Source: Fibrobacterales bacterium Fibro_02 (GTDB taxonomy: Bacteria; Fibrobacterota; Fibrobacteria; Fibrobacterales; Fibrobacteraceae). From it: a DNA stretch of 37,637 nucleotides. The notes beneath the pieces are model-generated. The model was not told where the DNA came from and made no database searches. It was given only the letters and a program-made list of their open reading frames with translations. Position 1 is the first letter of the stretch. Each line of letters begins with the position of its first letter. The position numbers were made by a program, and so were the translations under genes. The stretch is from positions 1-37,637 of the forward strand of contig LVAE01000021.1 of assembly GCA_001603905.1 (NCBI GenBank), written 5' to 3'. Shown in pieces: positions 23,865 to 32,825 of this stretch.

Positions 23865-24932
23865 CTAAATGCCTTCCTTCACGAACAACTGTTCCAACTG
23901 GTCCGGGCTCGGAGAACGGGCAAGAGCGTCAAAACGATCGACCTTGTGGTTCTTCACCAAGTCGCAAAGACACATGTTCATCGTGTTCATGCCGAACTTC
24001 TGACCGATTTCAATCATCGATTCAATCTGGTGCACCTTGTCGTCACGAATCAACGCACGGATACCCGGCGTCACGTTCATCACCTCGTAAGCCATCACGC
24101 GGCCACCGCCAATGCGCGGCATAAGCGTCTGGCATATCACGCCCTGCAGCACGAACGAAAGCTGCGTACGCACGGTCTGCTGCTCGCCCTTCGGGAAAGC
24201 ATCCACCACACGGTTGATGGTCTGCACACAAGAGTTAGTATGGAGCGTCGCGAAAGCCAAGTGACCCGTTTCTGCAATGGTCAGAGCGGCACGGATCGTT
24301 TCAAGGTCACGCATTTCACCGATAAGCACCACGTCAGGGTCCTGACGCAGCGCCATCTTAAGCGCCTGGGCGAAGCTGTTGGTATCGCTACCGACTTCAC
24401 GCTGGTTGATCATGCAGCCCTGGTGCTTGTGCAAGAATTCGATCGGGTCTTCCACCGTCAGAATGTGGTCGTGACGTTCCTTGTTGATCTTGTCGATCAT
24501 AGCAGCCAAGGTCGTCGACTTACCCGAACCCGTAGCACCCGTCACCAGCACGAGGCCGGAGGGGCGGGTCGTGAACTCGGCCATAATCTTCGGGAGACCG
24601 AGATCCTTAAAGGTCTTGATTTCGAGCGGGATGATACGGAGCGCAAGAGCCACGCAACCACGCTGCAGGTAGGCGTTCGCACGGAAACGTGCGAGGTTCG
24701 CGATACCAAAAGAAAAGTCACATTCCTTCTGCTGTTCGAAAGTCTTTTTCTGGCCTTCGTTCATCAGGCTATAGGTCATGCGCATGGTCTCGTCCGGTTT
24801 CAGCTTGTCTTCGCCAATGGGAGTGAGCTTACCGGAAAGACGAATAAGGGGAGGCGCACCTGCAGTAATGTGCAAGTCAGAGGCGCCACGCTGGACCATT
24901 TCAGAAAGAAGATCTTGAATATTGTATGCCAT
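23865..24932 (-). CDS. pilT: Pilus retraction ATPase
   Basis: 355 residues. Walker A GATGSGKST (132-140), the Asp box VEDPIEFLH, Walker B (DVVLIGEMRDLETI) and the His box GHLAFATLHTN mark a secretion ATPase. The GIRALIRDDKVHQIES stretch is the PilT form of the AIRNLIRE element, separating it from the extension ATPase PilB. PilT depolymerises pili for twitching motility and acts as a hexamer at the inner-membrane face. It is followed directly by pilC. Twitching could aid movement on fibres, but that is inference. Confidence 0.94.
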   Translation of the reverse strand: MAYNIQDLLSEMVQRGASDLHITAGAPPLIRLSGKLTPIGEDKLKPDETMRMTYSLMNEGQKKTFEQQKECDFSFGIANLARFRANAYLQRGCVALALRIIPLEIKTFKDLGLPKIMAEFTTRPSGLVLVTGATGSGKSTTLAAMIDKINKERHDHILTVEDPIEFLHKHQGCMINQREVGSDTNSFAQALKMALRQDPDVVLIGEMRDLETIRAALTIAETGHLAFATLHTNSCVQTINRVVDAFPKGEQQTVRTQLSFVLQGVICQTLMPRIGGGRVMAYEVMNVTPGIRALIRDDKVHQIESMIEIGQKFGMNTMNMCLCDLVKNHKVDRFDALARSPSPDQLEQLFVKEGI

Positions 24933-25015
24933 GCTAAAGAATATAACTTAAAATGAGCCGTTTTTTCATTAAAAATGCACATTTTTTCCCAAAAAACACT
25001 ATTTTGTTACCTAGA

Positions 25016-25546
25016 ATGGAACTTGGGCGCAAAATAACCTCTTCGCGGGGCTTTTTTGGGGTGACCTGCATGCTGCTATTGGCACTTGCAGTCCTTTTTT
25101 CCGCATGCGAACAGGGATATTTCCAGACTGCGCCCACCAAGATTGAGAACTTCAAGGGAAAGCTCCTAGACGGGACCATTTCCACCTACCAGGCAGAAAA
25201 GGGGACAGTCACGCTCATCGCGCTGACCGCTTCGTGGTGCCCCGGTTGCCGCGCCGAACTCCCCCACCTCAAAAAGCTCGATTCCGAATTTACAGGCAGG
25301 GGCTTCAAGATCCTGATGGTGAATGAAGACGACACGCCGCGTATTGCCGCCAAGTACAACAAGGCCGCAAAGATTCCGTGGACCACATTCCACTGGAACT
25401 ACGACATGATGAACAAACTAGGAAACCCGGGAGTCATTCCCGTAACCTACCTCGTGAACGCACAGGACAGCATCGTCAAAATCAACGTCGGTGACTTTGA
25501 CGAAAATCAGATGCGAAAATTAATCGAGAAAGCCCTTAAGCGATAG
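25016..25546 (+). CDS. TlpA/ResA-like thioredoxin-fold lipoprotein
   Basis: 176 residues from the ATG at 25016; an in-frame start at 24953 adds a basic stretch before the signal and is less likely. A membrane segment ends LAVLFSACEQ, so the Cys is probably lipidated. The thioredoxin fold has the redox pair in ASWCPGC and the cis-Pro loop GVIPVTYLV. Such proteins reduce disulfides in the envelope, for example in cytochrome or cell-wall enzyme maturation. TATTTTGT lies 10 bases before the start with no ribosome site, so translation may be leaderless. It overlaps the end of epmA by 11 bases, tail to tail. Confidence 0.85.
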   Translation: MELGRKITSSRGFFGVTCMLLLALAVLFSACEQGYFQTAPTKIENFKGKLLDGTISTYQAEKGTVTLIALTASWCPGCRAELPHLKKLDSEFTGRGFKILMVNEDDTPRIAAKYNKAAKIPWTTFHWNYDMMNKLGNPGVIPVTYLVNAQDSIVKINVGDFDENQMRKLIEKALKR

Positions 25547-26483
25547 GACTCGGGAAAAGGATTACGTCCTTGATTTCTTCCTTGCCCATCGCAAGCATGA
25601 ACAGACGGTCAAGCCCAAGCGCCACGCCGGAGCAAGAGGGCATTCCCGACTCCAGCGCCTCAAGGAAGTTTTCGTCAATCGGCGGCAGAGGCTTATTCAT
25701 GCCACGACGAATTTCCAAATCAGCAGCGAAGCGCCTGCGCTGTTCCGCCGCATCGGTGAGTTCCGTATAGCCGTTGCAAAGTTCCACCTGATCTACGAAC
25801 AGTTCAAAACGACGCGCCCAAGTGTAACCATCTTCGCCCACGTAAGTCTGCGCAAGCGCCGCCTGTGACTGCGGATAATCCAGAATAAATTCAGGGCCGT
25901 TCTTGGCAAGCGCGGGTTCCACCGCAAACACCATCAGGTAGTCCCACCAGTCCTCGCGGGACATCGCCGAAACATCGACCGGCAGGGGAATTTCACGGGC
26001 CTTGCAGACTTCCGCAAATTCGGACAAGTCCGCCGCGAGCGGGTCTATTTCCGCATAGTTCCTGAACGCATCAATCCAGCGCGTGCGACGGGCATTAATC
26101 GGCTTGCCAATAATTTCCGATACAAGCGATTCCACCTCGTCCATCAGCTTTTCTTGCGGCATGCCCACACGGTACCATTCCACCATACTGAATTCGTTAT
26201 TGTGGTGCGCACCGAATTCATCCTTGCGGAAGGATTTCGTTATCTGGAAAATGTCGCCGAACCCTGCGGCCAGCAGGCGCTTCATATGGAACTCGGGGCT
26301 CGTCATCATAAAGCGCTTTCCCTCTACCTCAAAGTAATCCAGCTGAGGGTCGGTTCCGCCCGCATTCGAAAGCGTCGGCGTTTCTACTTCGAGCACTCCG
26401 CGGGCAACAAAGAACGCACGGACCTTGTTCATCAAGGCTTGACGCTTTACCCAAGAATCACGACTGCAAGTAGGAGCGAACAT
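25536..26483 (-). CDS. epmA: EF-P lysine ligase (lysyl-tRNA synthetase-like)
   Basis: 315 residues, matching EpmA (PoxA/GenX/YjeA): a class II lysyl-tRNA synthetase catalytic core without the anticodon-binding domain. Motif 2 (FQITKSFRKDEFGAHHNNEFSMVEW), the lysine-site VELCNGYTELTDA and motif 3 (GVALGLDRLFML) are all present. EpmA attaches beta-lysine to elongation factor P to relieve stalling at proline runs. The family would need epmB and efp, neither in the window. The start codon directly touches a 7-bp tandem repeat, and no ribosome site is visible. Confidence 0.92.
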   Translation of the reverse strand: MFAPTCSRDSWVKRQALMNKVRAFFVARGVLEVETPTLSNAGGTDPQLDYFEVEGKRFMMTSPEFHMKRLLAAGFGDIFQITKSFRKDEFGAHHNNEFSMVEWYRVGMPQEKLMDEVESLVSEIIGKPINARRTRWIDAFRNYAEIDPLAADLSEFAEVCKAREIPLPVDVSAMSREDWWDYLMVFAVEPALAKNGPEFILDYPQSQAALAQTYVGEDGYTWARRFELFVDQVELCNGYTELTDAAEQRRRFAADLEIRRGMNKPLPPIDENFLEALESGMPSCSGVALGLDRLFMLAMGKEEIKDVILFPSPIA

Positions 26484-26484
26484 A

Positions 26485-26592
26485 GTGTGAGGTGTGAGGT
26501 GTGAGGTGTGAGGTGTGAGGTGTGAAGTGTGAAGTGTGGAGTGAGGTGTGAGGTGTGAAGTGTGGAGTGAGGAGTGAGGAGTGTGAAGTGAG
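26485..26592. repeat. 7-bp tandem repeat (GTGTGAG) abutting the epmA start
   Basis: Five perfect GTGTGAG units (26485-26519) grade into variants (GTGTGAA, GTGTGGA, GTGAGGA) up to about 26592. The array occupies the whole leader of epmA, where a promoter and ribosome site would be expected. The distal end also forms an imperfect hairpin with ATTTCACATTACACAC at about 26601-26616. Confidence 0.85.
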
Positions 26593-26622
26593 AAATTATC
26601 ATTTCACATTACACACTACACA

Positions 26623-28017
26623 TTAGTCACCGTTTACCACGCAGCGAACGGAAAGCCAGAAGTTCTTATCCACGGGAATGGACGAAACTTCTTTGTCGGT
26701 ACTGAACATGGATCGAGCGACACCGCGGCCATCGCCCACATCCTTGCTGGTCCAGAAATAGGCGCCCTCGCCCTGAATTACCGAGATGCTGTTCTTGTTG
26801 GCATAGCCACCGAACATGGCGGTAAACGCATAGTCGTCGGAACCGTTACTGCGGAGCTTTTCTGCAGCGACATTTGCGCCACCCGCATAAATTTCAAGCA
26901 GTTTCCAATCATCATCTGTTGCCAGGTGCGAACCATCGGGACAAGCGACCAACGCAGCTTCCTGCGTATAGAGGCGGCCATACATCTTGCAACTTTCTTC
27001 TTCACGGTCGTAGCACATCGACTTTTCTTCGATGGCATAGTTCAAGTTCTGCACAAACCAACGGGTGCCATTGATATCCTTGACCTTGTAAGTCTGTCCG
27101 TCACGGCTATCGACAAACGACTCAAAGACCGGGCAACGCGTTTCAAAGCCCTTCAGAGCGAGCATCGAATCGACCGCCTGCTGCCACGAGGTGCAGAAAC
27201 GGAAAAGTTCACCGCCGGGAAGCGCCGTAGAATCGGCCTTGTGCTTGTCCGCCCAGCGAGACACATAATTCAGGTTGACCACCTCGCTATCGGGAATCGA
27301 AAGTGTACGCGCACTTTTCTGGATGATGGTCGCATACCTAACCGCCGAGGACTTCTGCGTTTTCCAGTAGCCTTCAAGAAGTCCCTTGCGCAATTTCTCG
27401 TACAGCGGAGAAGGAACAGACACCTTGATGGTCGTGTCGATATAATGCTCCGGATTCGTTTCGCAAAGATCCGCGCGCACGGTATCCTTCATGTTGAGCG
27501 ACTGTTCAAGACATTCCTCTACGCAAGCTTCGCGTGCCTTTCCCTTTTTCTTGGGGCAGACCACCCACAGACTCGTATCGACAGGGACCTTGACCGGCTT
27601 CGCGTAAGCCTTCGTTTTCAGGGCCGCATTCACGACACCTTCCAGGGCATCGATGGCCTTGGTATTACCACTTTCGCTTTCCAGCAACAGGTAAGAAATC
27701 ACTTCGGTACAGGCGTTCATCGCCTTGGCATTCAAGCAGACCTTGGTTCCGTAACCGTACGCAAACTGCGACGGACAATTCGCAAAAGATTCATCAGGCA
27801 TTGCCTTGAAAATTTTTTCGTATATCTTGACGGCATCGTTTGCAGGGAGCTTGCCACAATAGATTTCTTCGGCTTCGCCCTTCTTGACCATATTCTGCGC
27901 GGCAATCACATCACCCGCATCAACAGCGTCACGGAGTTCCGCCTGGGCAAAAGCCGCCGTGGTCATGCACGCGCTCAACGCGCACACCTGCAAAAGAACT
28001 TTTCTAAAAATTTTCAT
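26623..28017 (-). CDS. Exported protein with Fibrobacter major paralogous domain (TIGR02145)
   Basis: 464 residues. A signal peptide ends TTAAFA|QA. Residues of about 25-305 are an unassigned, cysteine-containing helical region. The C-terminal 155 residues are the TIGR02145 domain: FVDSRDGQTYKVKDINGTRW, NLNYA, YGRLYTQEAAL, CPDGSHLATDDDW, and the closing FWLSVRCV. The family is highly expanded in Fibrobacter and is thought to be exported or surface located; its function is not known. The ATG has GAGGG upstream and a TATATTTG box 25 bases before it. Confidence 0.88.
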   Translation of the reverse strand: MKIFRKVLLQVCALSACMTTAAFAQAELRDAVDAGDVIAAQNMVKKGEAEEIYCGKLPANDAVKIYEKIFKAMPDESFANCPSQFAYGYGTKVCLNAKAMNACTEVISYLLLESESGNTKAIDALEGVVNAALKTKAYAKPVKVPVDTSLWVVCPKKKGKAREACVEECLEQSLNMKDTVRADLCETNPEHYIDTTIKVSVPSPLYEKLRKGLLEGYWKTQKSSAVRYATIIQKSARTLSIPDSEVVNLNYVSRWADKHKADSTALPGGELFRFCTSWQQAVDSMLALKGFETRCPVFESFVDSRDGQTYKVKDINGTRWFVQNLNYAIEEKSMCYDREEESCKMYGRLYTQEAALVACPDGSHLATDDDWKLLEIYAGGANVAAEKLRSNGSDDYAFTAMFGGYANKNSISVIQGEGAYFWTSKDVGDGRGVARSMFSTDKEVSSIPVDKNFWLSVRCVVNGD

Positions 28018-28041
28018 TTAACCCTCACATATTATTCAAAA

Positions 28042-28049
28042 CAAATATA
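28042..28049 (-). promoter_or_regulatory. -7 box of the TIGR02145 gene
   Basis: Exact TATATTTG on the minus strand (28049-28042), 24 bases before the start codon, divergent from the sufS promoter. Confidence 0.5.
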
Positions 28050-28132
28050 CAAAAGTAGACTACCAGGAGCGAATATAACCAGTCATAAAATAAACGTATA
28101 GCTCCGGACGGAAAATTTCTTTTTTCATTTTC

Positions 28133-28140
28133 TATATTTG
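28133..28140 (+). promoter_or_regulatory. -7 box of sufS, predicting a leaderless message
   Basis: Exact TATATTTG at 28133-28140 lies only 5 bases before the ATG at 28146. Transcription should therefore begin at or next to the start codon. No ribosome site is possible. Confidence 0.55.
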
Positions 28141-28145
28141 GGCCT

Positions 28146-29384
28146 ATGATTGATGCAAATATTGATGCAGAAAAAATCCGCAACGAATTTCCGATGCTTG
28201 TCGCAGGCGATAAGGACGCAAAGCCGCTCGCCTTTTTGGACAGCACGGCCACCACGCAAAAGCCCGACTGCGTGATCGACGCGATGAACGACTTTTACCG
28301 CGAACACTACAGTTCCGTAAAGCGCGGCGTGTACCGCCTGAGCGCCCGCACCACCGAAGCATTCGAAGCCACCCGCAAGAACGTGGCCAAGTTCATCAAC
28401 GCCAAAACTGAAGACGAAATCGTATTCACCCGCGGCACCACCGAAAGCATCAATCTGGTGGCGTGGAGTTACGGTCGCAAGTTCTTCGAAGCGGGCGACG
28501 AAATTCTGATTAGCGGACTCGAGCATCACGCCAACATCGTGAGCTGGCAAATTGTCGCCGAAATGAAGGGCGCGAAGATCAAGGTCATCCCGGTTCTCGA
28601 CAGCGGCGATTTGGACCTGAGCAAGCTTCCCGAACTTTTGAATGCGCGCACCAAGATGGTGGCCGTTGCCCACGTGAGCAATTCCGTCGGCACCGTGAAC
28701 CCGATTGCAGAAATTATCGCGACAGTCCGCAAACTCGCCCCGCAGGCAAAGATTTTGATTGACGCCGCCCAGAGTTCGAGCCACATCAAGATTGACGTGC
28801 AAAAGCTCGACTGCGATTTCCTCGCCTTCAGCGGACACAAGATGTACGGCCCCACAGGTGTAGGCGTACTCTACGGCAAGTACGATGTTCTCGACAGCAT
28901 GCCCCCCTGGCACGGCGGCGGAGAAATGATTAAAAACGTCACGTTTGAAAAGACGACTTACGCCGACGTTCCCGCACGCTTCGAGGCAGGCACGCCCATG
29001 ATTGCCGAAGTCATCGGGCTCGGCAAGGCCATCGAATGGATTAACACCGTAGGCATCGAGAACATCCGCAAGCACGAAGAAGAAATTACGCAGTACGCCT
29101 TGGAACAGCTCACGCAGATTCCGCAGGTGAAGATTTTCGGGAACCCGAAGGAACGCGGCGCCCTCATCAGCATCACGCTGGACGGCATCGCCGTCAGCGA
29201 CGCCGCCATGATTCTCGACGAAGAAAATGTTGCCGTGCGTAGCGGACACCATTGTGCCCAACCTGTGATGGACCGCTTCGGTGTCGACGCCACGCTTCGA
29301 CTCAGCTTCGGTGCATACACCCTGAAGCGCGACATCGACCGCTTTATCGCAGGCATCAAGCGCGTTCTCCGACTCTTCGGTTAA
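28146..29384 (+). CDS. sufS: Cysteine desulfurase, SufS/CsdA type
   Basis: 412 residues, class V aminotransferase fold. The PLP Lys232 is in SGHKMYGPTG and the persulfide-forming Cys370 in RSGHHCAQP, in the short-loop group II form (SufS/CsdA) rather than IscS. It removes sulfur from cysteine for Fe-S clusters or tRNA modification. No sufBCD genes are near; instead tcdA follows, as csdL follows csdA in E. coli, so a CsdA-like role is also possible. The message may be leaderless. Confidence 0.93.
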   Translation: MIDANIDAEKIRNEFPMLVAGDKDAKPLAFLDSTATTQKPDCVIDAMNDFYREHYSSVKRGVYRLSARTTEAFEATRKNVAKFINAKTEDEIVFTRGTTESINLVAWSYGRKFFEAGDEILISGLEHHANIVSWQIVAEMKGAKIKVIPVLDSGDLDLSKLPELLNARTKMVAVAHVSNSVGTVNPIAEIIATVRKLAPQAKILIDAAQSSSHIKIDVQKLDCDFLAFSGHKMYGPTGVGVLYGKYDVLDSMPPWHGGGEMIKNVTFEKTTYADVPARFEAGTPMIAEVIGLGKAIEWINTVGIENIRKHEEEITQYALEQLTQIPQVKIFGNPKERGALISITLDGIAVSDAAMILDEENVAVRSGHHCAQPVMDRFGVDATLRLSFGAYTLKRDIDRFIAGIKRVLRLFG

Positions 29385-29395
29385 CCGGGATTCGT

Positions 29396-30229
29396 ATGGG
29401 AATCGAGAAAGGCATCTTTAACCGCACATCGCTCCTACTCGGGGACGATGTGATGGGCAACATCTACCAGAAGCGCGTCATCATCTTCGGTCTCGGCGGA
29501 GTCGGCAGCTGGTGCGCCGAAAGCCTGGTGCGTTCCGGCATCAAGGAACTCGTACTCGTTGATTCAGACCGCGTGTGCGTCACCAACGTGAACCGCCAAC
29601 TGATGGCCACCACGAAAACCGTGGGGCAAGTCAAGGTGGACGTGCTGAAAAATCGCCTACTCGAAATCAACCCGCACGCCAACATCATAGCACTCCAAGA
29701 CATCTACGAAGAAGCGAATACCGAGAAGTTCCAGCTAGACACCTTCGACTACATCATCGATGCCATCGACAGCCTCGAAAACAAGATGCAGCTGTTGTGG
29801 CACGCCACGCGCACCAAGGCCACAGTTTTCTCTTCGATGGGTGCAGCCCTCAAGATGGACCCCACACGAATCAAGGTCGCCGAATTCTGGAAAGTCGCCG
29901 GTTGCCCGCTCGCCCGCGCCCTGCGCGACAAGTTCAAGAAAAAGAAAATGGCTCTCAAGAAAAAAGTGCTATGCGTCTACAGCGACGAACTCCTGAAAAA
30001 CCGTGGCAAGAATTCCTCTTGCGGAACAGACGCCTGCATGTGCCCCAAGGTGCGCCACGAAAGGAGCGAAGCCGAACTCCAGAATGCAAACCTGGTCGAT
30101 CACGAATGGTGCAGCAGTAAGGCGCAAATCAACGGCACCATGGCACACTCCACCGCTATTTTTGGATTCATGATTGCGGGCCTCGTGATGCAGGACATCT
30201 ACAAGAAGGCATTGGCTAGCGCGGAGTAA
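29396..30229 (+). CDS. tcdA: tRNA threonylcarbamoyladenosine dehydratase
   Basis: 277 residues from the ATG at 29396; a longer frame reaches back into sufS but encodes nothing family-like. The E1-like Rossmann fold is seen in [20 protein letters not shown] and the following [14 protein letters not shown]. TcdA (CsdL/YgdL) uses ATP to cyclise t6A37 of tRNA to ct6A. A cysteine-rich segment ([10 protein letters not shown]) resembles family members that bind a metal or receive sulfur. It sits between the desulfurase gene and dtd, all on one strand with gaps of 11 and 1 bases. Confidence 0.92.
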   Translation: MGIEKGIFNRTSLLLGDDVMGNIYQKRVIIFGLGGVGSWCAESLVRSGIKELVLVDSDRVCVTNVNRQLMATTKTVGQVKVDVLKNRLLEINPHANIIALQDIYEEANTEKFQLDTFDYIIDAIDSLENKMQLLWHATRTKATVFSSMGAALKMDPTRIKVAEFWKVAGCPLARALRDKFKKKKMALKKKVLCVYSDELLKNRGKNSSCGTDACMCPKVRHERSEAELQNANLVDHEWCSSKAQINGTMAHSTAIFGFMIAGLVMQDIYKKALASAE

Positions 30230-30230
30230 T

Positions 30231-30665
30231 ATGAAATTCTTGATTCAGCGAGTATTGAACGCCCAGGTGGATATCGCAGGCGAAACTGTCGGCAAAATCG
30301 GCAAAGGCTACATGATTCTCATCGGCGTGGGCGAAGAAGATACCAAGGAAATCGCCGACAGGCTCATCCGCAAGATGCTAGCGCTCCGCATCTTCGCCGA
30401 CGAAAACGGCAAGACGAACCTTTCCATCAAGGATGTCGGCGGCGAACTGCTGCTCGTCTCGCAGTTCACGCTGTATGCCAACTGCAACAAGGGAAACCGC
30501 CCCACCTTTAACGGCGCAGGCAACCCCACGCTCGCAAACGAGCTCTACGAATACATCATTACCGAGTGCAAAAAAGAAATCCCCGTTGTTGAAACGGGAC
30601 GCTTCGGTGCCGATATGCAGGTGAGTCTCACCAACGACGGCCCGTTCACGATAATGCTGGAATAA
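30231..30665 (+). CDS. dtd: D-aminoacyl-tRNA deacylase
   Basis: 144 residues, the usual length. The signature motifs are SQFTLYA (about 79-85) and NDGPFTI near the C-terminus; the latter corresponds to the NxGPVT cross-subunit Gly-cisPro motif, here with Asp and Phe variants. DTD homodimers hydrolyse D-aminoacyl-tRNA and glycyl-tRNA(Ala). It ends a run of tRNA- and sulfur-related genes, 1 base after tcdA. The ribosome site (GCGGAG) is inside tcdA. Confidence 0.93.
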   Translation: MKFLIQRVLNAQVDIAGETVGKIGKGYMILIGVGEEDTKEIADRLIRKMLALRIFADENGKTNLSIKDVGGELLLVSQFTLYANCNKGNRPTFNGAGNPTLANELYEYIITECKKEIPVVETGRFGADMQVSLTNDGPFTIMLE

Positions 30666-30676
30666 GCATTCCGAAA

Positions 30677-31630
30677 CTAGAATTCCGGCATGCTGAAATC
30701 GCCGTAAAGTTCACGGCCGTCGAACACCCAGACCACCATCTTTTTGCCTTCCAAGAAATCCGAACGGTCCTTGAACAAGGTCGGTCCCAGGTTTCCCCCG
30801 CCGATACGGCTACGGGTAAACGTCTTAATCCCCGTCGCCTGCGCAATGTACGCGCCGATATTGGAAGAACTGTTCCAGCCAAAATCAGCATTGCTGTCGC
30901 CAATTACCACAATGGGTGCATCTTTGGACCCTCGGTAACGTTTTCCTTCCGCATCTACCGTCTTTAAAACCTGCACATCGTAATCAGGGTAAGAATTGTA
31001 CTTCAGGTGATAAAGATTTCCGGTACCGGGAACAACCGTATCGCGCAGGAACCATTCCTCCCTCGGAACATCCAAGTCCATTTCGTTGATGGAATCGGCT
31101 ATCATCTGGGCAAGAACCTGCCGGCCTGCGCTAGTATAGTGGCTTTCGTACGCTTCGAACATGGGCGTTTCCTCATTCTTTTCGAGAAACTCCTCTACCG
31201 CATCGACAACGACAACACCTTCGTCTTGCAACGCATCTACCCATTCTTCATATTGCGGGGCAACTATCCCTCCCGACAATTCTTCCGAATAATGTTCCGC
31301 CTCGATTTGCAATTTATCTGGAACAGGCACGACCACCAACTTGATACCGCGCGCTTCCAGCGAATCATTGAAGGCGACAAAAGAATTTAGGTTTTCTTTC
31401 CAGTCCACCACCAGGTTGACAAGACTTTCCTGCAGAAAAATCCAGTCGCCTTCACCGCTTACCGCACAGCGGGTCTCTTTCAGTTGCCCGCCACATTTTT
31501 CAATATCGGCTTCAATCTGTTCCTGAACGTCCAACGGGATAAGCGGACGAGTAGATAGGTAGACCATGGCAAGCGCAATAACCGCCACTCCAAATCCAAA
31601 AATAAGCCCCAAATGTTTCCTAAAAAACAT
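30677..31630 (-). CDS. Membrane-anchored SGNH-fold protein, AlgX/AlgJ-like
   Basis: 317 residues from the ATG at 31630. An N-terminal membrane anchor (about 7-25) leads into GDWIFLQESLVNLV, GIKLVVVPVPDKLQIE, and then ESHYTSAGRQVLAQ (the DxHWT-like block). GDSNADF (about 244-250) supplies the SGNH serine. This order is typical of AlgX/AlgJ-type polysaccharide O-acetyltransferases of the periplasm. The usual Asp-x-His is replaced by Glu-Ser-His here. No MBOAT acyl-donor gene is nearby, so the substrate is unknown. It converges on dtd and has its own near-leaderless promoter. Confidence 0.7.
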   Translation of the reverse strand: MFFRKHLGLIFGFGVAVIALAMVYLSTRPLIPLDVQEQIEADIEKCGGQLKETRCAVSGEGDWIFLQESLVNLVVDWKENLNSFVAFNDSLEARGIKLVVVPVPDKLQIEAEHYSEELSGGIVAPQYEEWVDALQDEGVVVVDAVEEFLEKNEETPMFEAYESHYTSAGRQVLAQMIADSINEMDLDVPREEWFLRDTVVPGTGNLYHLKYNSYPDYDVQVLKTVDAEGKRYRGSKDAPIVVIGDSNADFGWNSSSNIGAYIAQATGIKTFTRSRIGGGNLGPTLFKDRSDFLEGKKMVVWVFDGRELYGDFSMPEF

Positions 31631-31638
31631 AACAGTGC

Positions 31639-31646
31639 CAAATGTA
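31639..31646 (-). promoter_or_regulatory. -7 box of the SGNH gene
   Basis: TACATTTG (31646-31639, minus strand) matches TAnnTTTG and lies 8 bases before the ATG, predicting a very short or absent leader. Confidence 0.5.
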
Positions 31647-31720
31647 GATTTTTTCAGATTCCTTGGCAAAGGCCAAGCAGCCTCCATGCTTCGGCAGACG
31701 AACTACTTTCGCACAAAAGG

Positions 31721-31752
31721 CGACAATTATTGTCGTCTACTTTTTGTATATT
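31721..31752 (+). promoter_or_regulatory. Operator and promoter of the WYL regulator gene
   Basis: The odd palindrome CGACAAT-T-ATTGTCG (31721-31735) has its centre 19 bp before TATATT (31747-31752). The 21 bases 31721-31741 recur exactly at the operator before the GyrA-like gene. Its place in front of its own WYL gene suggests autoregulation. Confidence 0.8.
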
Positions 31753-31761
31753 AAAAAATAC

Positions 31762-31778
31762 TCCCCGCCTCGCGGGGA
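31762..31778 (+). promoter_or_regulatory. Tight GC hairpin in the WYL gene leader
   Basis: CCCCGC-CTC-GCGGGG (31763-31777, plus a T-A pair) lies 11 bases before the AGGAGG site of the WYL gene. There is no T-run, so it more likely affects translation or stability than termination. Confidence 0.5.
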
Positions 31779-31799
31779 TTGCATTGTGCAGGAGGCTTT

Positions 31800-32825
31800 A
31801 TGGCAGATCAAGCTCGTGGCGAACGAATGATACGAATATTCGTCTACATGATGGCACACTACAACAACCGTTACAGCGTGGCCGACATTATGCGGCATTT
31901 GGACATCCGCGAAGAAGACTTGCGGAGCGTTCAGCGTGATATGCACGCACTCTCCGAAATCGAGGGCGGCTACATTAGGCGTTCTGTCGAAAGCGGCAAG
32001 ACCTATTACCAGGTGGCTCTCGAACGCGCGAACAAGCTCGTGTTTCCAGAATTCGGCGACACGCTTTTGCACTTTATGTTCCTGCAGCGCATCGCGAACA
32101 TCTATCCGGCAACATCGAACCTTATCGAAGACTTAACCAAGAGAATCACGCAAGATTTGCCCGCCAAGGATCAATCAACGTTGGCATATTACGCAAAGGA
32201 ACTGAATGGACGCATTCTGTTCATGGGAACGCCCCCGAGCATCGACGAAAACGTTGGTAAAAATCTGCCCGTCATCCTCGACGCCATCCGCAAAAAACAG
32301 AAGGTGCAAATCACCTACACCGACAACTGGGGTACCACAACCAACAAGCCTCGCATTCCGCTGATGGTCGCCATCAACCAAGGCGAAATCTACATCGGCT
32401 GCGTATCGCAGCACCACCCCGACAAGACATACGCCCTCAAGCTCCGCCGCATTCAATCCGTAAAGCTCTTGCGTGAACAATTCATTGAAGATCCTAAAGT
32501 CGTTGAGACGCTCCGCAAGCGAATCCGCTCAGGCACGCTACTTTCGGGCGACCAGGACCAGCAAGAAGAAAAAGTCGTCATCTATTTCCCGGGATACGCC
32601 AAGAACTTTCTGCAAGAACGCCCCTACCACCCCAGCATGAAAATCAAGGAGCTGGAATGCGGCGATTTGCACGTAACCATGAAGGTCGCCGTAAATGGGC
32701 TGCTTAAGCAATGGGTCATGTATTATGGTTCCATCGCCGAGGTACTAAAGCCAGCCAAGCTCCGCCAAATGGTACTCGATAGCGCTAAAGACTTGGTGAA
32801 ACTGTACGAAAGGAAGTCTACTTAA
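31800..32825 (+). CDS. WYL-domain transcriptional regulator
   Basis: 341 residues from the ATG at 31800, which has AGGAGG 4 bases upstream; a further in-frame start adds 7 residues. The N-terminal winged helix-turn-helix (RMIRIFVYMMAHYNNRYSVADIMRHLDI...DLRSVQRDMHAL) is followed by a helical linker and a WYL domain (about 160-235: IRKKQKVQITYTDNWG, GEIYIGCVSQH, YALKLRRIQSVKLL). The C-terminal extension (VVIYFPGYAKNFLQ to the end) is WCX-like. WYL regulators sense ligands or single-stranded DNA and commonly control phage-defence loci (BrxR, CapW). Three matching palindromes here mark its likely targets. Its end overlaps the PLD gene tail by 8 bases. Confidence 0.9.
   Translation: MADQARGERMIRIFVYMMAHYNNRYSVADIMRHLDIREEDLRSVQRDMHALSEIEGGYIRRSVESGKTYYQVALERANKLVFPEFGDTLLHFMFLQRIANIYPATSNLIEDLTKRITQDLPAKDQSTLAYYAKELNGRILFMGTPPSIDENVGKNLPVILDAIRKKQKVQITYTDNWGTTTNKPRIPLMVAINQGEIYIGCVSQHHPDKTYALKLRRIQSVKLLREQFIEDPKVVETLRKRIRSGTLLSGDQDQQEEKVVIYFPGYAKNFLQERPYHPSMKIKELECGDLHVTMKVAVNGLLKQWVMYYGSIAEVLKPAKLRQMVLDSAKDLVKLYERKST

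Noticed and set aside
26485..26592. CRISPR-like array
   Set aside because: The units are 7 bp with no spacers and no cas genes nearby; it is a simple tandem repeat.
28125..29261. 378-codon open frame on the minus strand
   Set aside because: Antisense to sufS, whose PLP and Cys motifs settle the coding strand.
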